DNA of 64,000 bases from Streptosporangium brasiliense. Lineage in GTDB: Bacteria > Actinomycetota > Actinomycetes > Streptosporangiales > Streptosporangiaceae. Made by a program: the position numbers and the translations under genes. Shown here one piece after another: positions 1-8,764 of this stretch (positions within the stretch are counted from its first letter, which is position 1; each line of letters opens with the position of its first letter). The stretch lies in NCBI RefSeq assembly GCF_030811595.1, contig NZ_JAUSRB010000002.1:620001-684000 (forward strand). The letters run 5' to 3'. The notes under the pieces are model-generated. The model was not told the origin of the DNA. It saw nothing but the letters and a program-made list of their open reading frames with translations, and did not search any database.

Positions 1-750
1 CAGGCACGGTCCGAGCCCGATGTCGACGAACTCCACCCGGCCCGCGTTCACCGCGCCCGGGTCGACGAGCAGGCCGACCTTGCGGGCGCCGAACGTCACG
101 GTGACGTCCGCCCGGACCGCGGCCCCGTCGACCTGCCCGCTGCCGGCGTCCACGCCGCTCGGCACGTCCACCGCGACCACCGCGCCGGGCGCCTCGCCGG
201 CCAGCTCCGCGAGGGTGGCGTACGGCTCGCGCAGGGGTCCCGACCCGCCGATCCCGACCAGCCCGTCCACGACCAGGTCGGCGGCCTGGATGAGCCCGCG
301 GGCCACCGCGGTGCCCGTCCCGCCCCCGGACGCGGCTCCCGGCGCCTGCGCCCGGCCGTCCGGGGAGTCCTCCCCCTCGCCTCCGGCCGGGGCACCGTGG
401 AGATCCGTCACGCCGTCCCTGGACGCCGCGTGGTCGCGGAGGTCGGTCACCCGGCCCCCGGCCCGCCGCAGGGCCGCCAGCCCGGCCCCGTGGACCCGCG
501 TCCCGGCGAGGATCGCCTCCACCCTGGCCCCCCGGGACGCGAGGCGCGCCCCGGCGTAGAGGGCGTCACCCCCGTTGTCACCGCTGCCGATCAGCAGCAC
601 GACGCGGGAGCCGTACACCCGGCCGAGCATCTTGGCGCAGGTCACCGCGAGGCCGGCGGCCGCCCGCTCCATCAGCGTGCCCTCGGGCAGTCCGGCCATC
701 AGCGCCGCCTCGGCCGCCCTGATCTGATCGGTGGTGTACGCGCTCAGCAT
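1..750 (-). CDS. nnr: NAD(P)H-hydrate epimerase, N-terminal part of bifunctional Nnr (cut by left edge)
   Basis: The frame opens at ATG 750 and stays open to base 1, giving 250 residues without a stop. The N-terminus MLSAYTTDQIRAAEAALM, the motif GSGDNGGDALYAGARL (about residue 55) and the closing VEFVDIGLG are typical of the YjeF N-terminal epimerase domain. This domain repairs damaged NAD(P)H hydrates by interconverting R and S forms. In actinobacteria it is normally fused to an ADP-dependent NAD(P)HX dehydratase, which would lie beyond the left edge. A TAGCGT box ends 7 nt before the ATG and there is no Shine-Dalgarno site, so the mRNA is probably leaderless. It is the last gene of the acpS-nnr pair. 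An acidic/Gly-rich stretch around residues 110-130 is longer than in many homologues. Confidence 0.88.
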   Translation of the reverse strand, partial: MLSAYTTDQIRAAEAALMAGLPEGTLMERAAAGLAVTCAKMLGRVYGSRVVLLIGSGDNGGDALYAGARLASRGARVEAILAGTRVHGAGLAALRRAGGRVTDLRDHAASRDGVTDLHGAPAGGEGEDSPDGRAQAPGAASGGGTGTAVARGLIQAADLVVDGLVGIGGSGPLREPYATLAELAGEAPGAVVAVDVPSGVDAGSGQVDGAAVRADVTVTFGARKVGLLVDPGAVNAGRVEFVDIGLGPCL

Positions 751-757
751 GGTTCTG

Positions 758-763
758 ACGCTA
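758..763 (-). promoter_or_regulatory. Candidate -10 box for nnr, leaderless type
   Basis: TAGCGT on the minus strand, 7 nt upstream of ATG 750. It fits the actinobacterial TANNNT -10 consensus at the spacing expected for leaderless transcripts. No clear -35 is visible. Confidence 0.45.
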
Positions 764-843
764 TCCCCCGCCGATCACCGGCGTGTGCTCCGGCAGGGCC
801 CATCACCCGTGCCTCCGGGATGGGCGGGGACGGCACCGGAGTC

Positions 844-865
844 GGGGCCGGGGCCGGGGCCGGGG
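844..865 (+). repeat. GGGGCC hexanucleotide run, G-quadruplex motif
   Basis: Four GGGG tracts are separated by CC in the gap between acpS and nnr. The G-rich strand is the plus strand, which is the non-template side for neither flanking gene's mRNA; the minus-strand transcript would be C-rich here. Confidence 0.6.
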
Positions 866-926
866 TGGGACGGTCGCCCGCGCGTCCGGGGCGTGCCAGA
901 TCCTCCCCCGCGCGTGCCGGGACGGG

Positions 927-1277
927 TCAGCCCTCGGCGATCACGTAGGCGACGGCCACGCCTCCGTCGTGCGTCAACGACACGTGCCAGCGCGTCACGC
1001 CGAGCGCGGCCGCGACCTCGGCGACCCGGCCGCTCACGTGCAGCTCCGGCCGGCCGTGCTCGCCGGTCCGCACCTCGGCGTCCAGGTGGGCCAGCCCCGG
1101 GGGCGCGCCGAGCGCCTTGGCCACCGCCTCCTTGGCCGCGAACCGCGCGGCCAGGGACTGCACGGCCAGCACCCGCTCGACGTCGGTGAACAGCCGCGTC
1201 CGCAGCGCGGGGGTCCGCTCCAGCGTCGCCTCGAACCGGGCCACGTCCACGACGTCCACGCCGATGCCCACGATCAC
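927..1277 (-). CDS. acpS: Holo-[acyl-carrier-protein] synthase
   Basis: The 116-residue product has the length of trimeric AcpS. It starts [16 protein letters not shown], with the metal-binding Asp near residue 8, and has [13 protein letters not shown], which carries the second metal ligand Glu and the CoA-binding Lys. The C-terminal [16 protein letters not shown] is also characteristic. It moves 4'-phosphopantetheine from CoA to the serine of acyl carrier protein. The GTG start is preceded by TAGCCT ending 6 nt upstream and no ribosome-binding site, so a leaderless mRNA is likely. Its genome neighbours nnr and glmS are the usual ones in actinobacteria. Confidence 0.95.
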   Translation of the reverse strand: MIVGIGVDVVDVARFEATLERTPALRTRLFTDVERVLAVQSLAARFAAKEAVAKALGAPPGLAHLDAEVRTGEHGRPELHVSGRVAEVAAALGVTRWHVSLTHDGGVAVAYVIAEG

Positions 1278-1283
1278 GGCTCC

Positions 1284-1289
1284 AGGCTA
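1284..1289 (-). promoter_or_regulatory. Candidate -10 box for acpS, leaderless type
   Basis: TAGCCT on the minus strand, 6 nt before the GTG start at 1277. Confidence 0.4.
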
Positions 1290-1371
1290 GCGGAGCCCGC
1301 GCGCCGCGGCCCTCCACGGCGGCCGTCCGGAAGGGCCGGCCCGTACGGCGATCCCGATCTCTTCCCACTTT

Positions 1372-1425
1372 CCCGGACGGGTAATCCAGAGGCGTTGTCC
1401 ACAGGCTGTGGATTACCCGTCCGGG
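1372..1425. terminator. 17-bp perfect inverted repeat after glmS, with two DnaA-box-like sites
   Basis: Arms 1372-1388 and 1409-1425 are perfectly complementary around a 20-nt loop. It lies 90 bp past the glmS stop, in the 237-bp gap before acpS, so it could terminate glmS transcription. The loop and inner arm contain TTGTCCACA (1395-1403) and, on the other strand, TAATCCACA (1407-1415). Both match or nearly match the actinobacterial DnaA box. No T tract follows. Confidence 0.55.
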
Positions 1426-1514
1426 GGGAGGTCACCGGCCTCCACCGCGCCCCGGCGGGCCACCCCGGACCACCCGGACCCCCGGGCCGCCGGGGACGGC
1501 CACGGCGAGGACGC

Positions 1515-3359
1515 CTACTCCACCGTGACGGACTTGGCCAGGTTGCGGGGCTGGTCGACGTCGTGCCCCTTGGCCGCGGCCAGCTCACAGGCGAAGACCT
1601 GCAGCGGAACCGTGGCCACCAGGGGCTGCAGCAATGTCGGCACGACGGGGATGCGGATCAGCGTGTCGGCGTAGGGCTCGACCGCGCTGTCCCCCTCCTC
1701 CGCGATGACGATGGTCTTGGCGCCCCTGGCCCTGATCTCCTGAATGTTGGACACGATCTTGTCGTGGATCACCCGCTGGCCCGACGGTGAAGGGACGACG
1801 ACCACGACCGGCAGCCCCTCGTCGATCAGCGCGATCGGGCCGTGCTTGAGCTCCCCCGCGGCGAAGCCCTCGGCGTGCATGTAGGCCAGCTCCTTGAGCT
1901 TCAGCGCCCCCTCCAGCGCGACGGGGAAGCCCACGTGACGGCCGAGGAAGAGCACGCAGCGCTCGGTCGCCAGCGAGCGGGCCAGCGCGCGGACCGGCTC
2001 CACGGTCCCGAGCACCTCCTCCACCTTGAGCGGCATCCGGGACAGGTGGTCGATGATCTGGGAGATCTCGTCGCCGAACTTGGTGCCCCGGGTCTGGGCC
2101 AGGTAGAGCGCCACGAGATAGCAGGCCACGAGCTGGGTCAGGAACGCCTTGGTGGAGGCGACGGCGATCTCCGGGCCCGCGTGGGTGTAGAGGACGGCGT
2201 CGGACTCTCGCGGGATCGTGGAGCCGTTGACGTTGCAGATGGCCAGCACCCGGGACCGCTGCTCGCGGGCGTGCCGTACGGCCATCAGCGTGTCCATCGT
2301 CTCGCCGGACTGGGTGATCACGATGATCAGCGTGTCGCGGTTGAGGATCGGGTCGCGGTAGCGGAACTCGCTGGCCAGCTCGACCTCGCACGGCACACCG
2401 GCCCAGTGCTCGATGGCGTATTTCGCGATGAGCCCGGCGTGGTAGGAGGTCCCGCACGCGACCACGATGATCTTGCTGATGTCCCGCAGCTCCTGGTCCG
2501 ACAGCCGCATCTCGTCCAGTACCAGCCGCCCGTCGGGCCCGATCCGGCCGAGCAGCGTGTCGGCGACCGCCCTCGGCTGCTCGGCGATCTCCTTGAGCAT
2601 GAAGTAGTCGTGGCCGCCCTTCTCCGCGGCGGAGGCGTCCCAGTCCACGTGGTACTCCCGCGTCCGGGCCGGGTGGCCGTGGAAGTCGGTGACCGTGATC
2701 CCCGACGGGCGCAGCTCCACGACCTGGTCCTGGCCGAGCTCGACCGCCTCCCGCGTGTAGGCGATGAACGCCGCCACATCCGAGCCGAGGAAGTTCTCCC
2801 CCTCACCGCGCCCGACCACCAGCGGCGAGTTCCGCCGCGCCCCCACCACCACCTCCGGCTCGTCCACCGAGATCGCCAGCAGCGTGAACGCCCCCTCCAG
2901 CCGCCGGCACACCCGGCGCATCGCCTCCGCCAGGCCGTCCCCGGACGAGCGCTCCAGCAGGTGCGCCACCACCTCGGTGTCGGTCTCGGAGACGAGCTTG
3001 TGCCCGTCGTTCTCCAGCTCGGCCCTGAGCTCGGCGAAGTTCTCGATGATGCCGTTGTGGATGACCGCGATCCGTCCTTCGCAGTCGGTGTGCGGGTGGG
3101 CGTTGCGGTCGGTCGGCGCGCCGTGGGTGGCCCACCGGGTGTGCCCGATCCCCGCCGTCGCCGGCGGCGCCGGCCGCGAGGCCAGTCTGGCGCGCAGGTT
3201 GACCAGCTTGCCCGCCCGCTTCTCCACGGTCAGCGCCCCGTCGGCCCCGACGAGGGCGACCCCGGACGAGTCGTACCCGCGGTATTCCAGACGGCCGAGC
3301 CCCTCGATCGCGACCTCGACGGCCTGCCGCCTGCCGACGTATCCCACGATTCCACACAT
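1515..3359 (-). CDS. glmS: Glutamine--fructose-6-phosphate aminotransferase (isomerizing)
   Basis: The 614-residue enzyme makes glucosamine-6-phosphate from fructose-6-phosphate and glutamine, the first step to UDP-GlcNAc for peptidoglycan. I chose ATG 3359 because it gives MCGIVGYVG, so removal of Met exposes the catalytic N-terminal Cys, and because a GAAGGGGG ribosome site sits 6 nt upstream. The class II glutaminase domain (about 1-220) has the RWATHGAP and HNGIIENF loops. Two SIS sugar-isomerase domains follow (about 290-600), with TQSGETMDT and the C-terminal [11 protein letters not shown]. No glmS ribozyme was recognised in the short leader. The gene is separated here from glmM by an envelope island. 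Confidence 0.97.
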   Translation of the reverse strand: MCGIVGYVGRRQAVEVAIEGLGRLEYRGYDSSGVALVGADGALTVEKRAGKLVNLRARLASRPAPPATAGIGHTRWATHGAPTDRNAHPHTDCEGRIAVIHNGIIENFAELRAELENDGHKLVSETDTEVVAHLLERSSGDGLAEAMRRVCRRLEGAFTLLAISVDEPEVVVGARRNSPLVVGRGEGENFLGSDVAAFIAYTREAVELGQDQVVELRPSGITVTDFHGHPARTREYHVDWDASAAEKGGHDYFMLKEIAEQPRAVADTLLGRIGPDGRLVLDEMRLSDQELRDISKIIVVACGTSYHAGLIAKYAIEHWAGVPCEVELASEFRYRDPILNRDTLIIVITQSGETMDTLMAVRHAREQRSRVLAICNVNGSTIPRESDAVLYTHAGPEIAVASTKAFLTQLVACYLVALYLAQTRGTKFGDEISQIIDHLSRMPLKVEEVLGTVEPVRALARSLATERCVLFLGRHVGFPVALEGALKLKELAYMHAEGFAAGELKHGPIALIDEGLPVVVVVPSPSGQRVIHDKIVSNIQEIRARGAKTIVIAEEGDSAVEPYADTLIRIPVVPTLLQPLVATVPLQVFACELAAAKGHDVDQPRNLAKSVTVE

Positions 3360-3485
3360 GGCCAACCCCCTTCGTCATGGGAAAGATCGACCGCCGAGCC
3401 TATGGAGAACCCCCTGGAGAACCCAAGAATCCTGCCCGGGATCGGGCAACGCCGTACCCACCCCGAAGCACTTACGACCGATCAG

Positions 3486-3491
3486 TAGGCT
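3486..3491 (+). promoter_or_regulatory. Candidate -10 box for coaA, leaderless type
   Basis: TAGGCT ends 8 nt before ATG 3500. The 140-bp divergent gap 3360-3499 must hold both the coaA and glmS promoters. Confidence 0.45.
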
Positions 3492-3499
3492 TCGGGGCT

Positions 3500-4432
3500 A
3501 TGGCCAACGGGTGGGACGCGACGCCGTACGTCGAACTGAGCCGGGCGCAGTGGAGCGAGCTCCGCAAGAACACGCCCCTGACACTCACCGAGGACGAGCT
3601 TGAGGAGCTGCGCGGCGTCGACGACCCGATCGACCTGGCCGAGGTCACCGACATCTACCTGCCGCTCACCCGACTGCTCAACCTGCACTTCACCGGGGCC
3701 AGGCAGCGCAGCGCGGCGCTCAACACCTTCCTCGGGGCCAGCCAGCGGCCGGCACCGTACATCCTGGGGGTCGCCGGCAGCGTCGCGGTCGGCAAGTCGA
3801 CCACCGCCCGGCTGCTGCACACCCTGCTGGCCCGCTGGCCCGAGCACCCCCGGGTGGACCGGATCACCACCGACAGCTTCCTGCACCCGAACAAGGTCCT
3901 CGCCGAGAAGGACATCATGCACAGGAAGGGCTTCCCGGACAGCTACGACCGGCGGGCCCTGGTCAGGTTCGTCGCCGACGTCAAAGCCGGCCTGCCCGAG
4001 GTGAGCGCCCCCGTCTACAGCCACCTGGAGTACGACATCGTGCCCGGGGCGACCCAGACCGTGCGCCGGCCCGACATCCTCATCGTCGAGGGCCTCAACG
4101 TCCTGCAGCCCGCCCCGCCCACCGCGCTCGCGGTCAACGACTACTTCGACTTCTCCATCTACGTCGACGCCAAGGTCGAGCACATCCGCGACTGGTACGT
4201 CGACCGCTTCCACAAGCTCCGCCGCACGGCCTTCGAGGACCCCAAGTCCTACTTCAGACACCTCGCCGAGCTGTCGGAGGCCGAGGCGACCGAGTTCGCC
4301 AGGAACGTGTGGCGCGACATCAACGAGCGCAACCTCGTGGAGAACATCGCCCCCACCCGGGGCAGGGCCGGCCTGGTGCTGCACAAGGGCGCCGACCACT
4401 CGATCCGGCGGGTGCGGCTGCGCCGCGTCTGA
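3500..4432 (+). CDS. coaA: Type I pantothenate kinase
   Basis: The 310-residue protein phosphorylates pantothenate, the first step of coenzyme A synthesis. The P-loop GSVAVGKST is at residues 93-101. [10 protein letters not shown] and [15 protein letters not shown] are pantothenate- and nucleotide-site motifs of the CoaA family. The frame is open further upstream, but the family begins near [18 protein letters not shown], and a TAGGCT box lies 8 nt before this ATG. CoaA next to glmS is the usual actinobacterial arrangement. It converges with the phosphatase gene at 4485. Confidence 0.95.
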   Translation: MANGWDATPYVELSRAQWSELRKNTPLTLTEDELEELRGVDDPIDLAEVTDIYLPLTRLLNLHFTGARQRSAALNTFLGASQRPAPYILGVAGSVAVGKSTTARLLHTLLARWPEHPRVDRITTDSFLHPNKVLAEKDIMHRKGFPDSYDRRALVRFVADVKAGLPEVSAPVYSHLEYDIVPGATQTVRRPDILIVEGLNVLQPAPPTALAVNDYFDFSIYVDAKVEHIRDWYVDRFHKLRRTAFEDPKSYFRHLAELSEAEATEFARNVWRDINERNLVENIAPTRGRAGLVLHKGADHSIRRVRLRRV

Positions 4433-4485
4433 CCCCGGCGCACGCCCCGGACCGGGCCCTGCGGGGTGCCCCGGCGGCCGGGGTC
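4431..4485. terminator. Bidirectional terminator region between coaA and phosphatase gene
   Basis: Nine-bp complementary arms (4431-4439 and 4477-4485) overlap the ends of both convergent genes. They enclose further G/C-rich self-complementary sequence. No T tract. Confidence 0.4.
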
Positions 4486-4913
4486 TACGGGAAGCGGGCG
4501 ACGAAGCGGCGTTGCCAGGGCGTCTCGACGGCGTGTGGAGCGTAGTGCTCGCGGACGTAGGCGACCGCCTCACCGCCGGGGACCCCGTCGAGTACGGCGA
4601 GGCAGGCCAGGGCCGTGCCGGTGCGCCCCTGCCCGCCGGCGCAGGCGATCTCGACGCGTTCGGACCCGGCCCGCGCCAATGCCTCGCGCAGCGCGTCGGC
4701 GGTCGCCGCGCGGTCGGACGGCAGCCAGAAGTCGGGCCAGCGCAGCCAGCGGCTCTCCCAGGCGACGGGCGGTGGCCGGCGGCCCAGCAGGTAGAGCGCG
4801 AAGGCGGGCTCCGGCCCCTGCGGCAGCGGCCGCCTCAGTCCCCGGCCGCGGACGAGCCGGCCCGAGGGCAGCCGTAGCACACCCGGCGCCGCAGGCTCCC
4901 ATGTAGCGATCAT
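4485..4913 (-). CDS. Protein-tyrosine-phosphatase-like protein
   Basis: The 142-residue protein carries IACAGGQGRTGTA, a CX5R phosphatase P-loop with Cys91 and Arg97. This follows the pattern of small dual-specificity/tyrosine phosphatases, with TPWQRRFVARF at the C-terminus. The usual His before the catalytic Cys is replaced by Ala, so activity is not assured. The protein is probably cytosolic because no signal or membrane segment is seen. The frame stays open well upstream, antisense to the DUF389 gene. ATG 4913 is preferred because TACGCT ends 6 nt before it and similarity to the family starts there. The substrate is unknown. Confidence 0.75.
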   Translation of the reverse strand: MIATWEPAAPGVLRLPSGRLVRGRGLRRPLPQGPEPAFALYLLGRRPPPVAWESRWLRWPDFWLPSDRAATADALREALARAGSERVEIACAGGQGRTGTALACLAVLDGVPGGEAVAYVREHYAPHAVETPWQRRFVARFP

Positions 4914-4919
4914 GATGCG

Positions 4920-4925
4920 AGCGTA
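4920..4925 (-). promoter_or_regulatory. Candidate -10 box for phosphatase gene, leaderless type
   Basis: TACGCT on the minus strand, 6 nt before ATG 4913. Confidence 0.4.
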
Positions 4926-5018
4926 ACCGCCCCGCCCGTCGCCGGTCAGGCGGTTTTCCGCGGATCCCCGGGGGCCGCGGGCCGGTCCCCGGGCTCCGGT
5001 GAACGGCGGATCACGACC

Positions 5019-5024
5019 TAGGGT
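5019..5024 (+). promoter_or_regulatory. Candidate -10 box for DUF389 gene, leaderless type
   Basis: TAGGGT ends 7 nt before GTG 5032. This spacing helps choose the start. Confidence 0.45.
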
Positions 5025-5031
5025 TGGCTCC

Positions 5032-5991
5032 GTGCTGCATCTACGCGTGATCAGTCCGGCGGAGCTGACGGACGACGTCCTGGAGCTGCTCGACGGCGCC
5101 GTGGGGGTGGTCAACCTGGTCCTGCTCCCCGGCGCGGCCCGTTCCCCCAAGGGCGACCTGGTCCAGTTCGACGTCGCGCGGGAGGCCGCCAACGAGGTGA
5201 TCGAGCGGCTCCAGCGGCTCGGCCTGTGGGCGGAGGGCTCCATCGCGGCCGAGCAGGTCGACCTGTCGCTCTCGGAGGCGGCCGACCGCGCCGAGCGGGA
5301 GGCGCCGGGCGAGGGGGACGACGCCGTGGTCTGGGCGGAGTTCGCCCGGCGGGTCAGCGACGACTCCCGGCTCACCTGGGCCTTCCTGGCGTTCCTGGCG
5401 ATCGCCACCCAGATCGCGGCGATAGGCGTGATCGTCAACTCGCCGGTCCTCATCGTCGGCGCGATGGTGCTGGGGCCGGAGTTCGGGGCGATCGCGGCCG
5501 TCTGCTTCGGTCTGCTCCGGGGCGACCGGCGGCTGATCGGCACCGCCCTCCGCACGCTGGCCGTCGGCTTCGCGGCCGCCGTCGCGGTCACCTTCGCCTG
5601 CGCGCTGGTCTCGCGCGGGCTGGGCTGGATCGAGCCGTCCAGCCTGACCGGCCACAAGGAGATCGAGTTCATCGTCAAACCCGACAGGTGGTCCTTCATC
5701 GTGGCGCTGCTCGCCGGGGCGGCCGGGGTGCTGTCGGTCACCGCGGGCAAGTCCTCGGCCCTGGTCGGCGTGTTCATCTCGGTGACCACGGTCCCCGCCG
5801 CCGGATACTTCGCGGTCGCCGCGGCGCTGTCCCGCTGGGACGACATGGCGTGGTCGGTCGCCCAGCTCGGGGTGAACATCGCGGGCATGGTCATCTCCGG
5901 CACCGTGACGCTGATCGTCCAGCGGGCCTACTGGTCGAGGTTCGGCGTGCGGCTCCCGCTCCGGCGGCCGGGCGGCCCCGGGCCCGGGTAG
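5032..5991 (+). CDS. DUF389 family integral membrane protein
   Basis: The 319-residue protein has a soluble N-terminal region (about 1-110) beginning MLHLRVISPAELTDDVLELL. About six hydrophobic segments follow, including SPVLIVGAMVLGPEFGAIAAV, the hallmark glycine/proline-rich stretch of DUF389. The C-terminal tail is basic and Gly/Pro-rich. The molecular function of DUF389 is not established. I chose GTG 5032 over GTG 4999 because the family starts at this HLRVI-like segment and a TAGGGT box is 7 nt upstream. It is transcribed alone, just before the ABC cassette, with its own apparent promoter. Confidence 0.85.
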   Translation: MLHLRVISPAELTDDVLELLDGAVGVVNLVLLPGAARSPKGDLVQFDVAREAANEVIERLQRLGLWAEGSIAAEQVDLSLSEAADRAEREAPGEGDDAVVWAEFARRVSDDSRLTWAFLAFLAIATQIAAIGVIVNSPVLIVGAMVLGPEFGAIAAVCFGLLRGDRRLIGTALRTLAVGFAAAVAVTFACALVSRGLGWIEPSSLTGHKEIEFIVKPDRWSFIVALLAGAAGVLSVTAGKSSALVGVFISVTTVPAAGYFAVAAALSRWDDMAWSVAQLGVNIAGMVISGTVTLIVQRAYWSRFGVRLPLRRPGGPGPG

Positions 5992-6062
5992 GAGCCCGGC
6001 CCGCCCTTGCGGATGAGGGGCGGCTCCTTCGCGGGGCGGAGGAATCCGCGCCATCCGGTAGG

Positions 6063-6068
6063 TAGTGT
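6063..6068 (+). promoter_or_regulatory. Candidate -10 box for ABC cassette, leaderless type
   Basis: TAGTGT ends 6 nt before ATG 6075, the first gene of the four-gene cassette. Confidence 0.45.
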
Positions 6069-6074
6069 CCGACC

Positions 6075-6980
6075 ATGACTATCCTCGCCACCGAGGGACT
6101 GACCAGACGTTTCCCCCGGGTGACGGCACTGGACCGGCTCACCGTCACCGTCGATCCCGGCGTGACCGGCCTGGTCGGCGCCAACGGCGCGGGCAAGTCC
6201 ACGCTGATAAAGATCCTGCTGGGCCTGCTCGAACCCTCCGCCGGAGGCGCCCAGGTGCTCGGCATGGACGTCACGACCCACGGCGCCGAGATCCGCCGGG
6301 CCGTGGGTTACATGCCCGAGCACGACTGCCTGCCGCCGGACCTGTCCGCCACCGAGTTCACCGTGCACATGGCCCAGATGTCGGGCCTGCCGCGCACCGC
6401 GGCCCGGGAGCGCGCCGCCGACGTGCTGCGCCACGTGGGACTTTACGAGGAGCGCTACCGCGCGATGGGCGGTTACTCGACCGGCATGAAGCAGCGGGTC
6501 AAGCTGGCCCAGGCCCTGGTGCACGATCCGCGCCTGGTCCTGCTGGACGAGCCCACCAACGGCCTCGACCCGCAGGGCCGCGACGAGATGCTCGCGCTGA
6601 TCCGCAGGATCGGCACCGAGTTCGGCATCAGCGTGCTGGTCACCTCCCACCTGCTGGGCGAGCTGGAGCGGGTCTGCGACCACGTCATCGTCATCGACGG
6701 CGGCAGGCTGCTGCGCTCGTCGTCCATCTCCGAGTTCACCCAGAACACCCAGACCGTGGCCGTGGAGGTCGAGGAGGGTCAGGAGGCCCTGGCGGCGCGC
6801 CTGGCCGAGCTGGGCGAGACCGTCACCGTCCACGGCCGGATGCTCCTGGTCGGCATCCGGGCGCCGGAGACCTTCGACACCCTCCGCGACGCCGTCTGCG
6901 ATCTCGACCTCTGCCTCGTCCGCATGGAGCAGGGCCGCCAGCGCATCGAGGACGTCTTCAGGGAGCCGGTCAATGTCTGA
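6075..6980 (+). CDS. ABC transporter ATP-binding protein 1
   Basis: This 301-residue ATPase has Walker A GANGAGKST (about residues 36-44), the signature-like loop YSTGMKQRV, Walker B LVLLDEP and the H-loop in SVLVTSHLL. The signature has TGM where the consensus has GGQ, as in many ABC-2/drug-export ATPases. The C-terminal 80 residues form the accessory domain typical of that group. It is the first of four overlapping genes, so it likely pairs with the permease at 6973. The substrate cannot be told from sequence. Probably leaderless. Confidence 0.9.
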   Translation: MTILATEGLTRRFPRVTALDRLTVTVDPGVTGLVGANGAGKSTLIKILLGLLEPSAGGAQVLGMDVTTHGAEIRRAVGYMPEHDCLPPDLSATEFTVHMAQMSGLPRTAARERAADVLRHVGLYEERYRAMGGYSTGMKQRVKLAQALVHDPRLVLLDEPTNGLDPQGRDEMLALIRRIGTEFGISVLVTSHLLGELERVCDHVIVIDGGRLLRSSSISEFTQNTQTVAVEVEEGQEALAARLAELGETVTVHGRMLLVGIRAPETFDTLRDAVCDLDLCLVRMEQGRQRIEDVFREPVNV

Positions 6981-7851
6981 GCCGACGGGTGTCATCCACG
7001 ACATCGGATACCGCCACTACGAGGGGGTGCGGCTCGGCCGTGCCCACGCCGCCGTGTCGCTGGCCGTGCACAGCCTGCGCGGGGTGTTCGGACTGGGCCG
7101 CACCGCCCGCTCGAAGATCATCCCGTTCCTGCTAGCGGGCGTCATGATGCTCCCCGCGGTCGTCTCCATCGCCGCCATGGCGCTGATCAAGCAGGAGGTG
7201 ATCGGCTACACCGCCTACGCGGTCACCATGCAGGCCGTACTGGCGATCTTCCTCGCCTCGCAGTCCCCATACGCGGTCGCGCCCGACCTGCGCTTCCGCG
7301 TGCTGCCCCTCTACCTGTCGCGCCCGGTGACGCTGGCCGACTACGTCGGGGCGAAGCTGGCGGCGATGGCCGTGGCGATGTTCCTGCTGCTGGCGGTCCC
7401 GCTCACCGTGCTGTTCGTCGGCGAGGTGGTCATCGACCTGCCCGGGCCGGCGCACACCACCGCCTACCTGACCGGCATGGCCGGGGCCGTCGTCTACGCC
7501 GTGCTGCTGTCCTGCCTCGGCGTGGCCATCGCCTCCTTCACCCCCAGGCGCGGTCTGGGGGTGGCCTCGGTCATCGCCTTCTACCTGCTCACCTCGGCCG
7601 TCTCCACCGTCGTCGCCGCGACGATGGAGTCGGTGAACAACTACACCGCCGCCGCGTGGGCCTGGATGATCAACCCGTTCTTCCTCGTCGACGCCGCGGT
7701 GCAGGTGGGGATCTTCGGCGCGGCCCCCGCGGCGCCCACCACCTACCCGACGGGGGCGGGCGTGGCGGTGACGATCCTGATACTGCTCGGGCTGATCGCG
7801 CTGTCGGTGACCGCCCTGATCCTGCGCTACCGGAAGGCGGCCGCGCGATGA
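6973..7851 (+). CDS. ABC-2 type permease 1
   Basis: The 292-residue membrane protein has about six hydrophobic segments, including IIPFLLAGVMMLPAVVSIA and FLLLAVPLTVLFVGEVVI. RVLPLYLSRPVTLADYVGAKL is the usual ABC-2 loop (sequence before transmembrane helix 3). An amphipathic N-terminus (HDIGYRHYEG) starts the protein. It overlaps the upstream ATPase by 8 nt and the downstream ATPase by an ATGA, so the three are translationally coupled. It forms the membrane part of an exporter or membrane-remodelling pump of unknown substrate. Confidence 0.87.
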   Translation: MSEPTGVIHDIGYRHYEGVRLGRAHAAVSLAVHSLRGVFGLGRTARSKIIPFLLAGVMMLPAVVSIAAMALIKQEVIGYTAYAVTMQAVLAIFLASQSPYAVAPDLRFRVLPLYLSRPVTLADYVGAKLAAMAVAMFLLLAVPLTVLFVGEVVIDLPGPAHTTAYLTGMAGAVVYAVLLSCLGVAIASFTPRRGLGVASVIAFYLLTSAVSTVVAATMESVNNYTAAAWAWMINPFFLVDAAVQVGIFGAAPAAPTTYPTGAGVAVTILILLGLIALSVTALILRYRKAAAR

Positions 7852-8762
7852 GAATCGAACTGGCCCAGGTCTCACGCTGGTACGGCAACGTGGTCGCCGT
7901 CAACGACGTCACCATGACCATCGGCCCGGGCGTCACCGGCCTGCTCGGCCCCAACGGCGCGGGCAAGTCCACGCTGCTGCACATGATGGCCGGCTTCCTG
8001 GCCCCCTCCGGCGGCACGGTGACCCTGGACGGCACGAAGATCTGGCGCAACCACGAGGTCTACCGCTCGATCGGCCTGGTCCCCGAGCGGGAGGCCGTCT
8101 ACGGCTTCCTCACCGGCTGGCAGTACGTGCTGTCCAGCGCCAGGCTCCACCGCCTGCCCAACCCCGACGACGCCGCGCGCAAGGCGCTGGCCATGGTCGA
8201 GATGGAGCCGGCCAAGGACCGCAGGGTCGAGACCTACTCCAAGGGCATGCGCCAGCGCGTCAAGGTCGCCGCCGCGCTCGTGCACGACCCGGAGGTGCTC
8301 CTGCTCGACGAGCCGTTCAACGGCATGGACCCGCGCCAGCGGCTGCACCTGATGGACCTGATCGGCGCCATGGGCACCGCGGGCAAGACCATCCTGTTCA
8401 GCTCGCACATCCTGGAGGAGGTGGAGCGGGTCGCCCAGCACATCGAGGTCCTGGTCGCCGGCCGGCACGCCGCCTCCGGCGACTTCCGTGAGATCCGCCG
8501 CAGGATGACCGACCGGCCCCACGTGTTCCGGGTCCGCTCCAGCGACGACCGCCGCCTGGCCTCGGCCCTGATCGCCGACGCCTCCTCGGGGTCGGTCTCG
8601 CTCACCGGGGCCGGCCTGGAGGTGCAGGCCGTCGACTTCCGCCGGTTCACCTGGCTGCTGCCCCGGATCGCCCGGGACAGCGGCGTGCGGGTCTGGCAGA
8701 TCTCCCCGGCCGACGAAGACCTGGAGAGCGTCTTCTCCTACCTGATCAACAGGAGCAGCTGA
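7848..8762 (+). CDS. ABC transporter ATP-binding protein 2
   Basis: This 304-residue ATPase has Walker A GPNGAGKST, the signature-like loop YSKGMRQRV, Walker B VLLLDEP and the H-loop in ILFSSHILEE. It is a clear paralogue of the ATPase at 6075 (same two-domain layout, different C-terminal part). The ATG at 7848 overlaps the permease 1 stop in an ATGA. An earlier in-frame start would lie wholly inside permease 1. Two ATPases and two permeases in one operon suggest a heteromeric complex or two linked pumps. Confidence 0.9.
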   Translation: MRIELAQVSRWYGNVVAVNDVTMTIGPGVTGLLGPNGAGKSTLLHMMAGFLAPSGGTVTLDGTKIWRNHEVYRSIGLVPEREAVYGFLTGWQYVLSSARLHRLPNPDDAARKALAMVEMEPAKDRRVETYSKGMRQRVKVAAALVHDPEVLLLDEPFNGMDPRQRLHLMDLIGAMGTAGKTILFSSHILEEVERVAQHIEVLVAGRHAASGDFREIRRRMTDRPHVFRVRSSDDRRLASALIADASSGSVSLTGAGLEVQAVDFRRFTWLLPRIARDSGVRVWQISPADEDLESVFSYLINRSS

Positions 8763-8764
8763 CC

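Noticed and set aside
1516..3365. glmS start two codons upstream (TTG)
   Set aside because: It would not expose the catalytic Cys after Met removal, and the ribosome-site spacing fits ATG 3359 better.
4914..5903. Long N-terminal extension of the phosphatase gene
   Set aside because: It would run antisense through most of the DUF389 gene. The family-like part begins at ATG 4913, with a -10 box directly before it.
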